A program made the position numbers and the translations under genes. This document shows, piece after piece, positions 22,281 through 32,884 of a stretch of DNA of 64,000 bases (positions within the stretch are counted from its first letter, which is position 1; each line of letters starts with the position of its first letter). Origin of the DNA: Ichthyophis bannanicus (taxonomy: Eukaryota > Chordata > Amphibia > Gymnophiona > Ichthyophiidae); assembly GCA_033557465.1 (NCBI GenBank), contig CM066031.1, positions 177,413,043 to 177,477,042 of the forward strand, given 5' to 3'. The notes beneath the pieces are model-generated. The model was not told the DNA's origin and did not search any database. It saw only the letters and a program-made list of their open reading frames with translations.

Positions 22281-22286
22281 TTTATT
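22281..22286 (-). promoter_or_regulatory. Candidate polyadenylation signal of the crystallin-aerolysin gene
   Basis: AATAAA on the minus strand lies about 140 bp past the stop codon at 22428. It is inside the right end of the MITE at 21471-22315. Confidence 0.45.
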
Positions 22287-22427
22287 TTAGGAGCATTTTT
22301 TTGAAAGTTGCCCTCGCTGCAGCTCACCACAATCACTTGTCAAGTTGGTGTATTTTCTGCCAATAATTTGGCTTCCACTCATTATCTATAAGACTCAGTG
22401 ACGGCTACCTGTAGTCTCCAGCATATC

Positions 22428-23453
22428 CTAAATTTTCTCTGAGCTATACTCTGCATAGATGGTGCTCCCCATGTCACACCTCAGCTCTCCATACTCAATT
22501 GTCTTCTTTCCATTCTGCTCAACGGTGAGCTCCACCGGCACAGTGACGGTGTACTCCTTCTTCATCACTGTAACAGTCATCTTGGTGTGGGGTGGGACCT
22601 TGGTTGGCATCGTGAGCTCTACTTTATCTCTTTGTGTGATGGTCTCTGATTTCCCCTTTTCAACAGTAAAGGAAGTTGAAATCTTGGTGCTTACAGTTGC
22701 AATTAACTTTATTCCAAACTCTACCCCAGCTTCGATGCTGGTAGTGTTGCTGAATTTAAAATCATAAGTGACAGACGACTCATACTCTTTGGAACGAGTG
22801 CTGGTGAACTCCTGCTCAAAATCAGATTTGTTTACCCCAATAATCTCATCAATTGTGGAGCAAATCTCATTTTCTTTCTTCATCTTATCCCAAAGCACCT
22901 TGGATGTCACAATAGGACGTCCAGCCTTCAGAGGTCGTATATGAGATACTTTATCATGAAATCTAATGCTGCCATAGTCTGAAAGTCTTTCTCCAGCCCT
23001 TGCCAGTACTCGCCATCCTCCTCTGTTTGGATGCTCATAGAGGATCCAGACACCTCCCTCAACAGTATGAGAAGATGCCATGTCATTGAAATTATCAAAA
23101 GTCAGGTTAGTCTCCTCTGTAAATGTTTTCTTCCTGCCTTGGAAGTTTGGATGCTCATAGAGTGTGATTTTAGAGTTTTTCAGATCATTGGTGATCAGCC
23201 TCAGAGAAGATGCCTGGTCGTGTGTTTCAGTATTTGAGTATTGACCTTCTTCATACTCTTTCAGCCATCCTTCAAAATTTGGATGTTCATAGAGAATCCA
23301 CGGCTGCCCAATGACTTTCACGGATGAGATGCAGTCACCAAAGCTGAAATCTCTTAGATCTCTAGCATCGGACGTGAATTCCTTGCTCAGCCCTTTGAAA
23401 TCAGGGTGCTCATAAACGACAATCTTGTTCACCTTGGTTGAGGTGGCACTCAT
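22428..23453 (-). CDS. Beta-gamma-crystallin/aerolysin fusion protein (EDSP/EP37-like)
   Basis: The frame encodes 341 residues from the ATG at 23451-23453 to a TAG at 22428. The first half holds four Greek-key repeats, each marked by a Y-E-H-P motif (YEHPDFKG near residue 14, YEHPNFEG near 55, then YEHPNFQG and YEHPNRGG), i.e. two beta-gamma-crystallin domains. The second half (about 185-341) is an aerolysin-type pore-forming module with long alternating Ser/Thr-rich strands. This is the architecture of epidermal differentiation-specific proteins of newts and frogs and of the alpha subunit of toad betagamma-CAT, an oligomerising membrane-pore protein acting with a trefoil factor. No signal peptide is visible, as in that family. 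An in-frame ATG 29 codons upstream is unlikely because a splice-acceptor-like site falls between the two. The frame is intact. No trefoil gene is in the window. Confidence 0.88.
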   Translation of the reverse strand: MSATSTKVNKIVVYEHPDFKGLSKEFTSDARDLRDFSFGDCISSVKVIGQPWILYEHPNFEGWLKEYEEGQYSNTETHDQASSLRLITNDLKNSKITLYEHPNFQGRKKTFTEETNLTFDNFNDMASSHTVEGGVWILYEHPNRGGWRVLARAGERLSDYGSIRFHDKVSHIRPLKAGRPIVTSKVLWDKMKKENEICSTIDEIIGVNKSDFEQEFTSTRSKEYESSVTYDFKFSNTTSIEAGVEFGIKLIATVSTKISTSFTVEKGKSETITQRDKVELTMPTKVPPHTKMTVTVMKKEYTVTVPVELTVEQNGKKTIEYGELRCDMGSTIYAEYSSEKI

Positions 23454-23472
23454 CGTGATAAGCTTTCGAGAT

Positions 23473-23482
23473 CTGAAAAAAT
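23473..23482 (-). promoter_or_regulatory. Putative 3' splice site before the coding exon
   Basis: On the minus strand, a short T tract ends in TTTTTTCAG immediately before ATCTCG, 20 bp upstream of the start codon. This suggests a 5' UTR intron and a single coding exon. Confidence 0.4.
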
Positions 23483-23744
23483 GTGCTGAAGAATTTTTAA
23501 TCCAAGGAGAACGGGTAATGCTGCAAGACAGGAAACACATTCAAAATTATTTTTTAATTTATTTTAAAAGGCTTATAGTTCCCAAATCCACAAACATACT
23601 TGTCCAATATGGATTGCAATAAAACATACAAAATATAAAACATATAATTAGGGCTTCCAGTGCTAGGTGTTCATCTTTTGGGATTTTAGGGGTTTATTTT
23701 TAAAGCAATTAGGTGTTTTCCCAGGGCTGGAAAAATAGTGTTTT

Positions 23745-24720
23745 TTTCAGTGGTTTTGCGACATAGTAACATAGTATATGGCGGCAGATAAAGACCAGCC
23801 TGGTCTATCTAGTCTGCCCATCAAGGCGGCAAAAGTAGGTGCACCCACCGCTCCGTGCAGGTCACCCCTCCCCATGCTTCTGTTTAGGGGTGTATCTACC
23901 GCTCCGTGCAGGTCACCTATGATATCAGAGACAGTTAACAATATTTTGATTTTAACTTGTTTCTATAAAGGGATCCACTGTGTCTGTCCCATACCCTTTT
24001 GAATTCTGTCACTGTATTTGCCCCAACCTCTTCGATCAAGAGGGCATTCCAAGCATGTATCACCATTCCAAGCATGTATCACCCTTTCAATGAAAAGGTT
24101 TTCCTGACGTTGCTTTTCAGTGGACCCCCTTGCAGCTTCATGTTATGCCATCTAGTTTTACAGCTTCCCTGTCTTTGAAAAAGGTTTGTTTGTTCAATTA
24201 TACTCCTTAAGAATTTAAAGGTCTCTATAATATCTCCCCTGTCCCTCCTCTCTTGTACATACTTAAGTCTTGGAGTCTTTTTTCATACATCTTCTGACTC
24301 AGGTTCCAAATCATTTTGGTTGCCTTCCTTTGAACCGTTTCCAGTCTTTTTATATCCTTTGCGAGATATGGTCTCCAAAACTGAACACATTATTCCAAGT
24401 GAGGCCTCACCCACGATTTGTACGGTGGCATTAGTACCTCCTCCTTTCTGCTCTGTATGCAACCCAGCATCCTTCTGGATTTGGCCACCGCCTTGTCACA
24501 CTGTTACGCCACTCTGCGATCCTCAGAAACAGTGACTCCAAGGTCCTTCTCCTGGTCCATGAACACTAACCTCTCACCCCGTATTGCATAAAACTCCCTT
24601 GGGTTTCTGCTTTCCAAGTGCATGACACTGCACTTTTTCATATTAAATCTTAACTGCCAAGAATGAGACCATTCAGGAGCCTTTTAGGTGGATTCCATTT
24701 AATTATATAAAACACAAATT
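23745..24720 (-). mobile_element. CR1 LINE 3' part
   Basis: The minus strand matches, block for block, the CR1 ORF2 C-terminus and 3' region at 51241-51512 plus 55846-56555. Shared landmarks are CATAGTAACATAGTATATGG at the left, GGGAGGGCATTCCAAG-like wording and GCATCCTTCTGGATTTGGCC. A 20-bp direct duplication occurs near 24047-24081. The frame is full of breaks. Confidence 0.75.
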
Positions 24721-25379
24721 TCCAGTGACAGCCCTTTCTCGCAGCCCCAATATTGTCCCTCCTCCAAGCTCCAGTCACAACATCTGCCTTCCATTATTCA
24801 CAAAAATAAAAAAAAAACTGGATTATGAAATATCCCTAATTAGATTTTGATAGGCCGAACAGTGTAGGATGTGCAGAATAGAATAGACCCCTAAGAGAAC
24901 ACAGGGTCTCGCTCACATACCCAGAACATAGATATGGAGTGCTGAATGAGTGATTGCAAATTTAAAATAAGAATATGTAGCCAAATTAAACTGAAACCCC
25001 CAAAAAACATACTGCATGCAGTGCAATACCCAGAGCCGGCCCGTCCATTGTGCGAGAATGTTGTTTAGGTAGCCCTGTGCCAATAACATCTCGCATATGC
25101 TATTCGACACGGCAGGGTCAGCTTTAGAGGAAGCTGGAGAGGCCCCGGCTCACCTCTGACAGCCACCGGTTTTCTTCACTTGGGCACTGTGTTGTAGTAT
25201 AGACTGCTGGTGTGCCGGAGACCAAAGGGAATTTCCTGTTTCCTGGCACTCAGCGCACCAGCGGCCTATACTGCAACACAGCTGCCGAAGTTCTTGCCAA
25301 CGCACATCACGTTCTTGCCAACGCACATCACGCCATCATCTCTTCCCTGCTCCGGCCATTGTTGTATCCTTTTTTCCCT
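24721..25379. other. No recognised feature
   Basis: No supported gene. A 21-bp direct repeat (CAACGCACATCACG core) lies at about 25298-25331, at the edge of the next LINE. Confidence 0.35.
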
Positions 25380-26968
25380 TCCCCTCCCCCTTCCTACAGT
25401 ATCCCCCTCCCTATCCTCCTCTTCCCCACCCCAGCGTTTGAGACGTCATATTACCTCTTCCACAATTCAACGTTTTCTTTCAGCTGAATCCATTTTCCCT
25501 GATAATTTCTCATCTCTCTCCACAGACCAACAAGCTGACGTTTGGACCTCCACACTCTCTCTTACTTTTAACACTATCGCTCCTCTCCGTTCTGCTTCTA
25601 CCTACTCCTCCTCGCACCACCCCTGGTATCATCCAGGCCTCTACTTACATCGCACTCATCTCCCCCGCGCAGCACGGCTATGGCGTAAACACCCTTCCGA
25701 TGCCTCCCTCTCCGCCTTCCGCTCTTCCCAAAAACTCTACCGCTCCCTGATAACCTCGGCTAAACAATCTTACTATTCCAATCTTATTCCTTCCTCCTCT
25801 AACTCTTCTCGTCAGCTCTACCAGGTTCTGAATTCTCTGTCTTCCTCATTATCATCTCCCTCATCTTTTTCCTCCTCTCCCCCAACTCTCCCTTCCTCCG
25901 CTCCCAGTCCCAAAACTCTAGCTACCTTTTTCTTTAATAAGATTGAGACCCTTCGTTCCACATTTGATCCCTGCCCACCTCCTCTCTCCCCTCCCCCTGC
26001 CTCTCCCGCTGTAGTCGTTTTCGGTTCGCCACAACTCACCAATACGTTCCCCCACACCTGACATGAATTTTGGCCCATTACCACAACTGAGATCATCAAA
26101 GCACTCACAGCCTCCCATAAAACAACTTGCCCACTTGACCCATTGCCCTCTTCTTGGCTCCACGACCCTTCGCTCACACTTATCCCTTTTGCCCTCACTA
26201 TTATAAATTCCAGCCTCGCTTCCGGCTGTTTTCCTACTGCTTGGAAACACGCACTCGCCCGTCCTCTTCTTAAGAAATCCACCCTCGATCCTTCTATTCC
26301 ATCAAATTGGCGTCCTGTTTCCAATCTCACCTACCTTTCTAAGATCCTTGAGAAACTTGTCTTCCACCAATTCACTGCACACCTTGATTCTACTATCTCC
26401 TTGCACCCCCGGCAATCGGGTTTTAGGGCCGGCCACAGCACAGAAACTATTCTCGTAGCAATTCTCAACGAACTTCACCGGGCTCACGAAAAGGGTGATT
26501 TTTCCATCGCCGTCTCCCTGGATCTCTCTGCAGCATTTGATATTGTAGATCACCGCACTCTCCTTTCATGATTATCCGACTTTGGGATTCACGGTACAGT
26601 CCACCGGTGGTTCCAATCCTTTCTCTTCTCCCGCACCTTTACCGTTCAATCTGGTACGACCTCCTCTGCCGCTTTTCCTTTACAATGCGGTGTCCCTCAG
26701 GGCTCCATTCTAGCACCCCTCCTCTTCAATGTTTTTCTCGCCCCCCTCGCCCTACTAATGCAACAATCTGGCCTATCCACCTATTTCTTTGCTGATGATA
26801 TCCTCCTGATTCACCATACATCATCTCTAGCTCCCGACCTCTCCCCCCTCAACAATTGTCTCACTTCCATTGCCACCTGGTTCCGCGAAAATTTCCTTAT
26901 CGCTAACCCCTCTAAATCAGCAGCTATCTGGTTCACCTTTGGGGCTCCTATTCCCACCCTGTCACCAT
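25380..26968 (+). pseudogene. L2-type LINE, linker and reverse transcriptase
   Basis: This is the longest L2-type copy in the window. The frame at 25210-26061 covers the endonuclease-RT linker, including HHPWYHPGLYLHRTHLPRAA and AKQSYYSNLI. The frame at 26143-26571 carries PSNWRPVSNLTYLSKILEKL, SGFRAGHSTETIL and VSLDLSAAFDIVDHRTLL. A stop at 26568 is followed by VPQGSIL-like wording near 26690-26720 in another frame and by TYFFADDILL (catalytic ADD) near 26780-26810. At least two frame breaks and one stop inactivate it. The copy is cut at 26968 by another L2-type tail. Confidence 0.85.
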
Positions 26969-27150
26969 TTATTTATTTATTTATTTTATTTATTTGTCCT
27001 AGATTTGTATACCACTACTTCCAGCGATCAGCAGCAGTTTACTTGCGTAGCAAGGGTGTCTGAACAGTACAATTTAAGTATACAATCTGATTTCCGGTAG
27101 TAGCACACATCAATACAATATGGTACAATGATATACATTTGATCAATCTG
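26969..27150 (-). mobile_element. L2-type 3' tail inserted in an L2-type LINE
   Basis: (ATTT)n followed by AGATTTGTATACCACTACTT, read on the minus strand, interrupts the LINE frame. Confidence 0.55.
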
Positions 27151-27179
27151 TGGTCCAGCAGTTTAAAAGATAGCAGAGC

Positions 27180-27600
27180 CGTGGGAACAGAGAAATGGGG
27201 GTGGGGGGTCTGGAAGGGAGCATACACTGAAGGCTGGAAGGGAGCTGACACTTGGGGATGGGGCTGGTAGGTGGCTGGACAATAGCAGGGGGGGCTTGGG
27301 GGTTGGAAGGGAGTGAGAAAGGGGAAGGAGGTGGCTGGAGGGAAGGTGGGGGCTGGTAGGGAGGTGACATCTGTGGGTGGCACTGGAAGGCGGATGGACA
27401 GGGGAAAGGGTGAGTGGAAGGGAACTGACATGAGAGGGGTCACTGGCACTGGAAGTTCACTGATACCTGGGATGGTATTTGGACGAAGGGGCTGGATGGG
27501 AATAGACATCAGTAGCGATGCTGGGAATGCAAGGTGGGTTGACACTGGAAGGTACTGGGAGGGGAGGCTATAAATGGGGCTGATACTGGGGAGGGTTACA
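27180..27600 (+). repeat. Degenerate G-rich repeat
   Basis: Loosely repeated GGAAGGGAGCTGACA- and GGTGGCTGGA-like segments of about 45-60 bp give Pro-rich frames on the minus strand. Those frames are compositional, not genes. Confidence 0.5.
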
Positions 27601-28360
27601 GGGGACAGGAAAAAGGCTGGTGGAAAAAAACAAAGAAGGCAAAAGGACAGACAAGATGGACTATAGATCATAGAATGAGAGCTAAGAGAAGACAGAGGAA
27701 AACAGAAACCTCAGATCCCAGCATGATTAAAAATTGTCAGATAACAAAGGTAGAAAAAATAATTGGACTTTGCAGTATCTTTATATTTCACACAGTAAGA
27801 AGAATGGCATCTCTTATCTGGTGTGGTATTGCATATGGAGTCTGGCTTCTTGGGGTTTCGGTTTAATTTTGTCTACATATTTTTATTTTACTTTAGGTTG
27901 TAGTCCCTTATTCTGTACTTGGTCAGGGTCTGTGTTCTGAGTGTGCGACCAAGGCCAGGTGTTCTGTTAACATGGAGTTTGTACGCAGTGATTTTCACTG
28001 TAGTAATTTGACTTGTTCAGCTTTTCAAATAGGTGTATGAATGTTTTGGGGCCCATTGAAATATTTATAGTGCTGCTTTTTCCTGGCTAGGCCCCTTATT
28101 GTATGAGTTTTGGAAGTGTATGCTGGCATGGTATGGTAAATTCGGCCTTGTAGATCTTCAGTGACTTTTGCAGTTTTTTATATTAGTTCACAATATGCCT
28201 GGCACTTGAGAATGTTTATGCTGTTGTTAGTGAGATGACCAGAAGCAGATTTTGTTTTGGACTATCACAGTCTATTTGTATGATGCTAAGTATTTACTGC
28301 TAAAGTATTTTTATTTTGGCTATGCATTTGTTGTTTCGCTGCAATTTTCTTAGAACACTG
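27600..28360 (+). mobile_element. Dispersed repeat C, copy 1
   Basis: The sequence from AGACAGAGGAAAACAGAAACC through AGTCTGGCTTCTTGGGGTTT to TTGTTTCGCTGC is repeated, diverged, at 48640-49560. Neither copy has a conserved frame. Confidence 0.6.
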
Positions 28361-28499
28361 GATTTGAAGGAGAAATAATAATATCGCTTGAAAAGAGTTC
28401 ACAAAGCGGTTTAGGGAAAAAGGAGGGTAGGGTGCAGCCAACATTAATAATAATGAGGGAGAGGTGCCGATTTATAGGTTGCAAGGGGAGGGGGGCATT

Positions 28500-28680
28500 A
28501 GAAACCCTAGCACCGGTCCTGACCAGAAGTAGATTGCTAGGCCTTTTCTTCAGATGCAGTGGAGGGTATAGTGACTTGCAAAAGTTCACAAGAGGTGCCA
28601 GTGGGACGTGAACCCTTGATTTTCTGGGTAGAAAGTAGTTGTGCTAGCCACTAGGCTATGCCTCAGCTAGCTGGAGGTAG
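28500..28680 (-). mobile_element. tRNA-derived SINE, partial
   Basis: The minus strand carries TAGCCTAGTGGCTAG (A-box-like) and a degenerate B box in AGGGTTCACGTCCC, with the usual spacing. Confidence 0.55.
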
Positions 28681-28689
28681 TAACACTCA

Positions 28690-28892
28690 TGGTAATTGTA
28701 AGATGCACCATTAATGCTTGGCATATACCTGCATGCTGACGGCAAGGGATTTACCATGCCGATTCTCCACCTGTAAACTGCCCATTTTCCATTTGAATGC
28801 ACAACATGCAGTTAGCATGGGAATTGGTCTACAGTGTCACAGCCATGTGCTAAGTTACTACAGGCCACAGTGCACAGTTAGCACACCCCAAA
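28690..28892 (+). mobile_element. MITE, left part, split by the hAT-type element
   Basis: It continues at 30135-30190 after the insertion, where TTCAGTAAAAGAGCCCC resembles the terminal sequence of the MITE at 33629. Confidence 0.45.
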
Positions 28893-29038
28893 TAGGGTTG
28901 CCAACTGGCCGGTTTTCAGCCGGCCTGGCCGGTTTTTCCATGGCCAGGCCGGCTGCCGGCACAGATGTAAAACCGGCCATTGAAAAGCCGGTTTTTTGCT
29001 CTGGCCGCAAGATCTGCGGCGCGAACGCGATTCCCCAT

Positions 29039-29322
29039 AGCAGTGCAGCCACTGCTTCTGCTTTGTACAGAGCAGCGGCTGCAATACACTTACATTGAAA
29101 ACTAAAGATAAACTGTGTGAGGAGCCCTCCGGTCATCGCAGAGCCCGAGGAAGTGATGTCATGGGGGCGGGCTCCTCACAGGTTGTCTTTCCTTTTCAAA
29201 TTAACTTTAGCTGCAATAAAGTTGGCTCTGCGATGACCGGAGGGCTCCTTACACAGTTTGTCTTTACTTTTCAAAGTAAGTGTATTGCAGCCGCTGCTCT
29301 GTACAAAGCAGAAGCAGCGGCT
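29039..29322. repeat. Inverted repeat, arms about 100 bp
   Basis: The arm at 29039-29146 (ending GATAAACTGTGTGAGGAGCC then CTCCGGTCATCGCAGAGCC) is matched in reverse complement at about 29222-29322, with a loop of about 75 bp. Mismatches are few. Confidence 0.8.
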
Positions 29323-29327
29323 TGGGC

Positions 29328-30000
29328 AGAGGGGGGGGGGGGTGATGGTGTGAGTGAACCAGCAAGGGGGGGGGGGGGTGTTAGTGAACCAGCAAGGGGG
29401 GGGGGTGTGGTACTGTGAGTTAACCACCAAGGGGGGGGGGGTGGTGGTATGAGTGAACCAGCAAGGGGGGGGGGTGGTGGTTTGATTGAACCAGCAAGGG
29501 GGGGTGGTGGTGTGAGTGAACCAGCAAGGGGGGGGGGCGTGGTGGTGTGAGTGAACCAGCAGGGGAGGGGGGTGATGGTGTGAGTGAACCAGCAAGGGGG
29601 GGTGGTGGTGGTGTGAGTGAACCAGCAGTGGAGGGGGGGGGGGGTTGGTGTGAGTGAACCAGCAGGGGAGGGGGGTGATTGAGTAACCCAGCAGGAGGGG
29701 TGAGTAAGTGACAGGGGGGTGGGTGAGTGAACCAGCAGTGGAGGGGGGGGTGTGAGTGAACCAGCAGGGGAGGGGGGTTGGTGTGAGTGAACCAGCAGGG
29801 GAGGGGGTGAGTGAGTGACAGGGGGGTGGGTGAGTGAACCAGCAGGGAGGGGAGGGGAGGGGTGGTGTGAGTGAACCAGCAGGGGAGGAGGGTGAGTGAG
29901 TGAACCAGCAGGGGATGGGGGTGAGTGAGTCAGCAGGGGGGTGAGTGAGTGAACCAGCACTGAGGGGAGGGGGGGTGAGTGAACCAGCACTGAGGGGGGA
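29328..30000 (+). repeat. G-rich minisatellite in the hAT-type element
   Basis: About twenty units of GTGAGTGAACCAGCA followed by a run of G and GTGGTG, each 30-45 bp long and variable mainly in the length of the G run. Confidence 0.9.
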
Positions 30001-30424
30001 TGTGACTGAATCCTCGGTAATTTTTATGGGTGGGGCTGGGGGCGGGGCAGGGGTGGGACTAGGGGCGGAGAATGGGTGGAGCATGGCGAGCCACAGGTGT
30101 CGGGTTTTTCTCGGTGAAAAAGTTGGCAACCCTAACCCCAAAGCCCACGCTAACCTCATAGCACACTTCAGTAAAAGAGCCCCAAAGTATGCTGAAGACA
30201 TTCTGGCACAGTTAGAACTACCAATCCTACATATAGATTGACCTCATTTCTTGGGGTTTAGGTTCACTTACAGAGCTGATGTGGCCAATTGTGCAAGCAG
30301 TGCACTTGCACAGGGCAGCGGCTCTGAGGAGGCAGCGAGGGCTTACAGTGCTGAGTTGGGCAGGCAAGATTGCACGGCACCATCTCCAGAAAAATGATGT
30401 GGCTGTGAACGCAGTCATGATCCT

Positions 30425-30514
30425 GGCTGCTGCGGTTGAATCAGAAGGGGCAGGCAGCGGCAGTAGCAACAGAAACATGCCGTGGCCTGCCCTTCTGATT
30501 CAACCACAGCAGCC
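30425..30514. repeat. Short hairpin, arms 30-31 bp
   Basis: 30425-30455 pairs with 30485-30514 with one mismatch and one 1-nt bulge around a 29-nt loop. The arm core is GAATCAGAAGGGGCAGGC. Confidence 0.8.
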
Positions 30515-30784
30515 AGTGTTGATTATGGCATTCAGTTCTGATGCCAATGAACTGCACATGGAAGCGAATGATAATAGCAGCCCGGGCTGCTGACTACAGA
30601 ATTATTTTTGCCCGAGAAAGAAAGGGGGATTATTACAGAAGGGGAAAAAGAGAGGGGCCAGGGAGAGATAGGAGTGACACTGGACTTGGGGAAGAGGGAT
30701 AGGGTGTATCTTTTGCTGTGGGCTAGAGGGGATAGAAAGAGAGAGAGGAGAAGCTGGACTTACAGAGGAGAGAGAGAGGATTGA

Positions 30785-31725
30785 GATGCTGATCTGCACT
30801 CCCACAACTGCCCTCCCACACTACAAACTGCTGAACTCAAATATCCTCTCAGAACTATCCACTCCCCATAAACTGTCCCAGTGCCAAAACCTACATCCTG
30901 CTACTCCCCCATCGTCGCATAAACTGCTCCACGCCCCAAAAATAGCCCCTGCGACAACCCCATTACCCCACAAATGGTCCAGCCACCCAAATACTACTGC
31001 CCTGCAATTTCTCCACCACCCTGCTTCCTCATCCAAAAACTACCCCCTGCAACTGCCCCACCCCCAAAATCTACCCCACCCGAAAAACTATGCTTCTCAC
31101 AACAGCCTAAATCTCAACACCATAACTGCTTCCAGTCTCCAAAACTACCTCCCCTATAATGCCTCATCACCCATTCTTAGCATATATGATTCATTTTCTT
31201 TGCTGTTATTTATACTGTGAAAGTTACTGAACAAACATACATATGCATAACTCATTTGTTTGCCTAATTGCCATTTATACTCTGAATAATCATATCTATG
31301 CATTTCTCATTTGACCACTATACTAACCTCCATCTACTCAACATATTAGCATAAGACACTCTCCAAACAGCATTTTAACACTCAATTTTTAGCCATTACC
31401 TCTGCTTACAATGGCAAATCTAAAGCTTAATCTCTTCCTCAGCATACTACTCCTGCTGGCACCAATAGCTACTTCATTACAACGTCAAGAGCATCACTAC
31501 CAAATACCTATTTTACCCTACCGCCAAAGAAACACTCAATTATTCCCCTTCCACACCTCATTTTGCTGCTCAGCAAAAGCATCCCTCTCATAGACTAATA
31601 CACTTAACCCCCTTCTGCACTCACCCCAATCCCCCTTCCGACAAAACAACTCGCCCAATAAAAATTACTCTCATTAACGCTGGATCCATCAGAAACACTT
31701 AAAAGACTTTTACTGTAGGTGCTCC
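30785..31725 (+). mobile_element. L2-type LINE 5' region
   Basis: A C/A-rich degenerate leader (30785-31180) is followed by a 60-codon frame at 31411-31593 that starts with a strong hydrophobic segment. Further on comes a reading with ITLINAGSIR near 31665-31694, the wording that opens the endonuclease of such LINEs. The rest of the LINE is missing. Confidence 0.5.
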
Positions 31726-32884
31726 GAAGGGCCTCCTGTGGGTGGAGTCCTGAGGTACATAGTGTATATAAAATACACTAAAACTACACATTGACCCGTG
31801 TATTTTACATACAGACATTTACGCCTCTTCCTGAGCTAGGAATAAATGTCTGTGAATCTCAAAGTAACTGCCCGTGCTAAAAGATTTGTGCTTGTAGTTT
31901 GTAGACACATAGCCGTGTGTGTGTCCTTATAATATAGATCAGAAACAGGCACCTATTTTCCTTCTGAACCTAGGCGACCCATTATAGATTTACCCTCACA
32001 GTATCAGATTTCCAAAATCTTCATATGCCTGGTGTTGACCTTAAGTGATCAGTTTGAGTCTGTGCTGGAGATCTGAGGTGCTGAGCTTATGCTGCCAAGA
32101 GTCAGTAGAGGAGGATTTCAACAGATCCAAGAATAAGAGGACTACTGTCATACTCACTAGTGTATACTGTGTACAGTCACTCACAAGAACACAAATGGCA
32201 AGACACACACACACACACACAGATACACAGACCGACCTTGGAAGAGCATTAATATTCCCAGGTGCCGCTATGCGCTTACGCAGATACTGCAGGCACTCAC
32301 TGACAGCAGACAACTGTTCTGGACAAAGATGTGTGCAAACAGTTGTTCACGCTCAGGTATATCCATCTACCAGCAGAAAACACTGTACACTGTCATATGC
32401 ATGCAAATATTTATAGACACAGAGAGAAAGATAGCCATGCACCCATGCTGCCACAAATTCCACACAACACACTCAGGGCTGCTCGCTCCAGGAACCCTGT
32501 TTTCAAATCTTTTCTGTACACATTTATAACGATAAAACTGGAGAACTCGCAGAACTCTTAGCAGAGGGAGATTAAAGGAAGGGGCGCAGTACAGTGTGTC
32601 GTGTTTGATGAAGACGTAATTATTTGCCTTGAAAGCCACCAAACCTGTATTCTTTACGTGCATGAGATGTACATGGGCTGCACACACATGCACAATACAC
32701 ACACATAAACCCAGAACTTGCCAACTTACATGTAGAGATCTGCCTCGACTATACACAGACACTGAAATCACCCCACAGACCCAGAGACAAACACAGCTTC
32801 GGATGTCATCCCGGGTAGCAGCCATTCCCAGAAATATAACTCAAGTTATGTACAGAAAGGCCATATAGCTCTACATGTACCACA
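31726..32884. other. No recognised gene; small simple repeats
   Basis: A (CA)n tract lies at 32202-32222. Near 31811-31853, ACAGACATTTA and TAAATGTCTGT form a small hairpin. Frames across 32045-32870 show no family resemblance. Confidence 0.4.

Larger units (their letters stand above)
21471..22315. mobile_element. MITE with perfect 16-bp terminal inverted repeats
   Basis: GAGGGCAACTTTCAAA at 21471-21486 is matched exactly in reverse complement at 22300-22315. The 845-bp interval holds an inserted copy of repeat B and an AT microsatellite, so the original MITE was shorter. No transposase frame is present. Confidence 0.7.
28893..30134 (+). mobile_element. hAT-type non-autonomous transposon
   Basis: TAGGGTTGCCAAC at the left is matched by its exact reverse complement at the right (30122-30134). 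The element is flanked by the 8-bp duplication ACCCCAAA at 28885-28892 and 30135-30142, the target-site length made by hAT transposases. It has no transposase frame. Inside are a long inverted repeat and a G-rich minisatellite. A truncated relative is at 4484-4606. Confidence 0.85.

Noticed and set aside
25818..26330. 170-codon minus frame opposite the L2-type LINE
   Set aside because: The plus strand holds the recognisable LINE protein; this is its shadow.
29176..30201. 341-codon Pro/Ser/His-rich minus frame with repeated AGSLTH units
   Set aside because: It is the translation of the G-run minisatellite; unit length varies, and its frame is open only because the repeat lacks stops.
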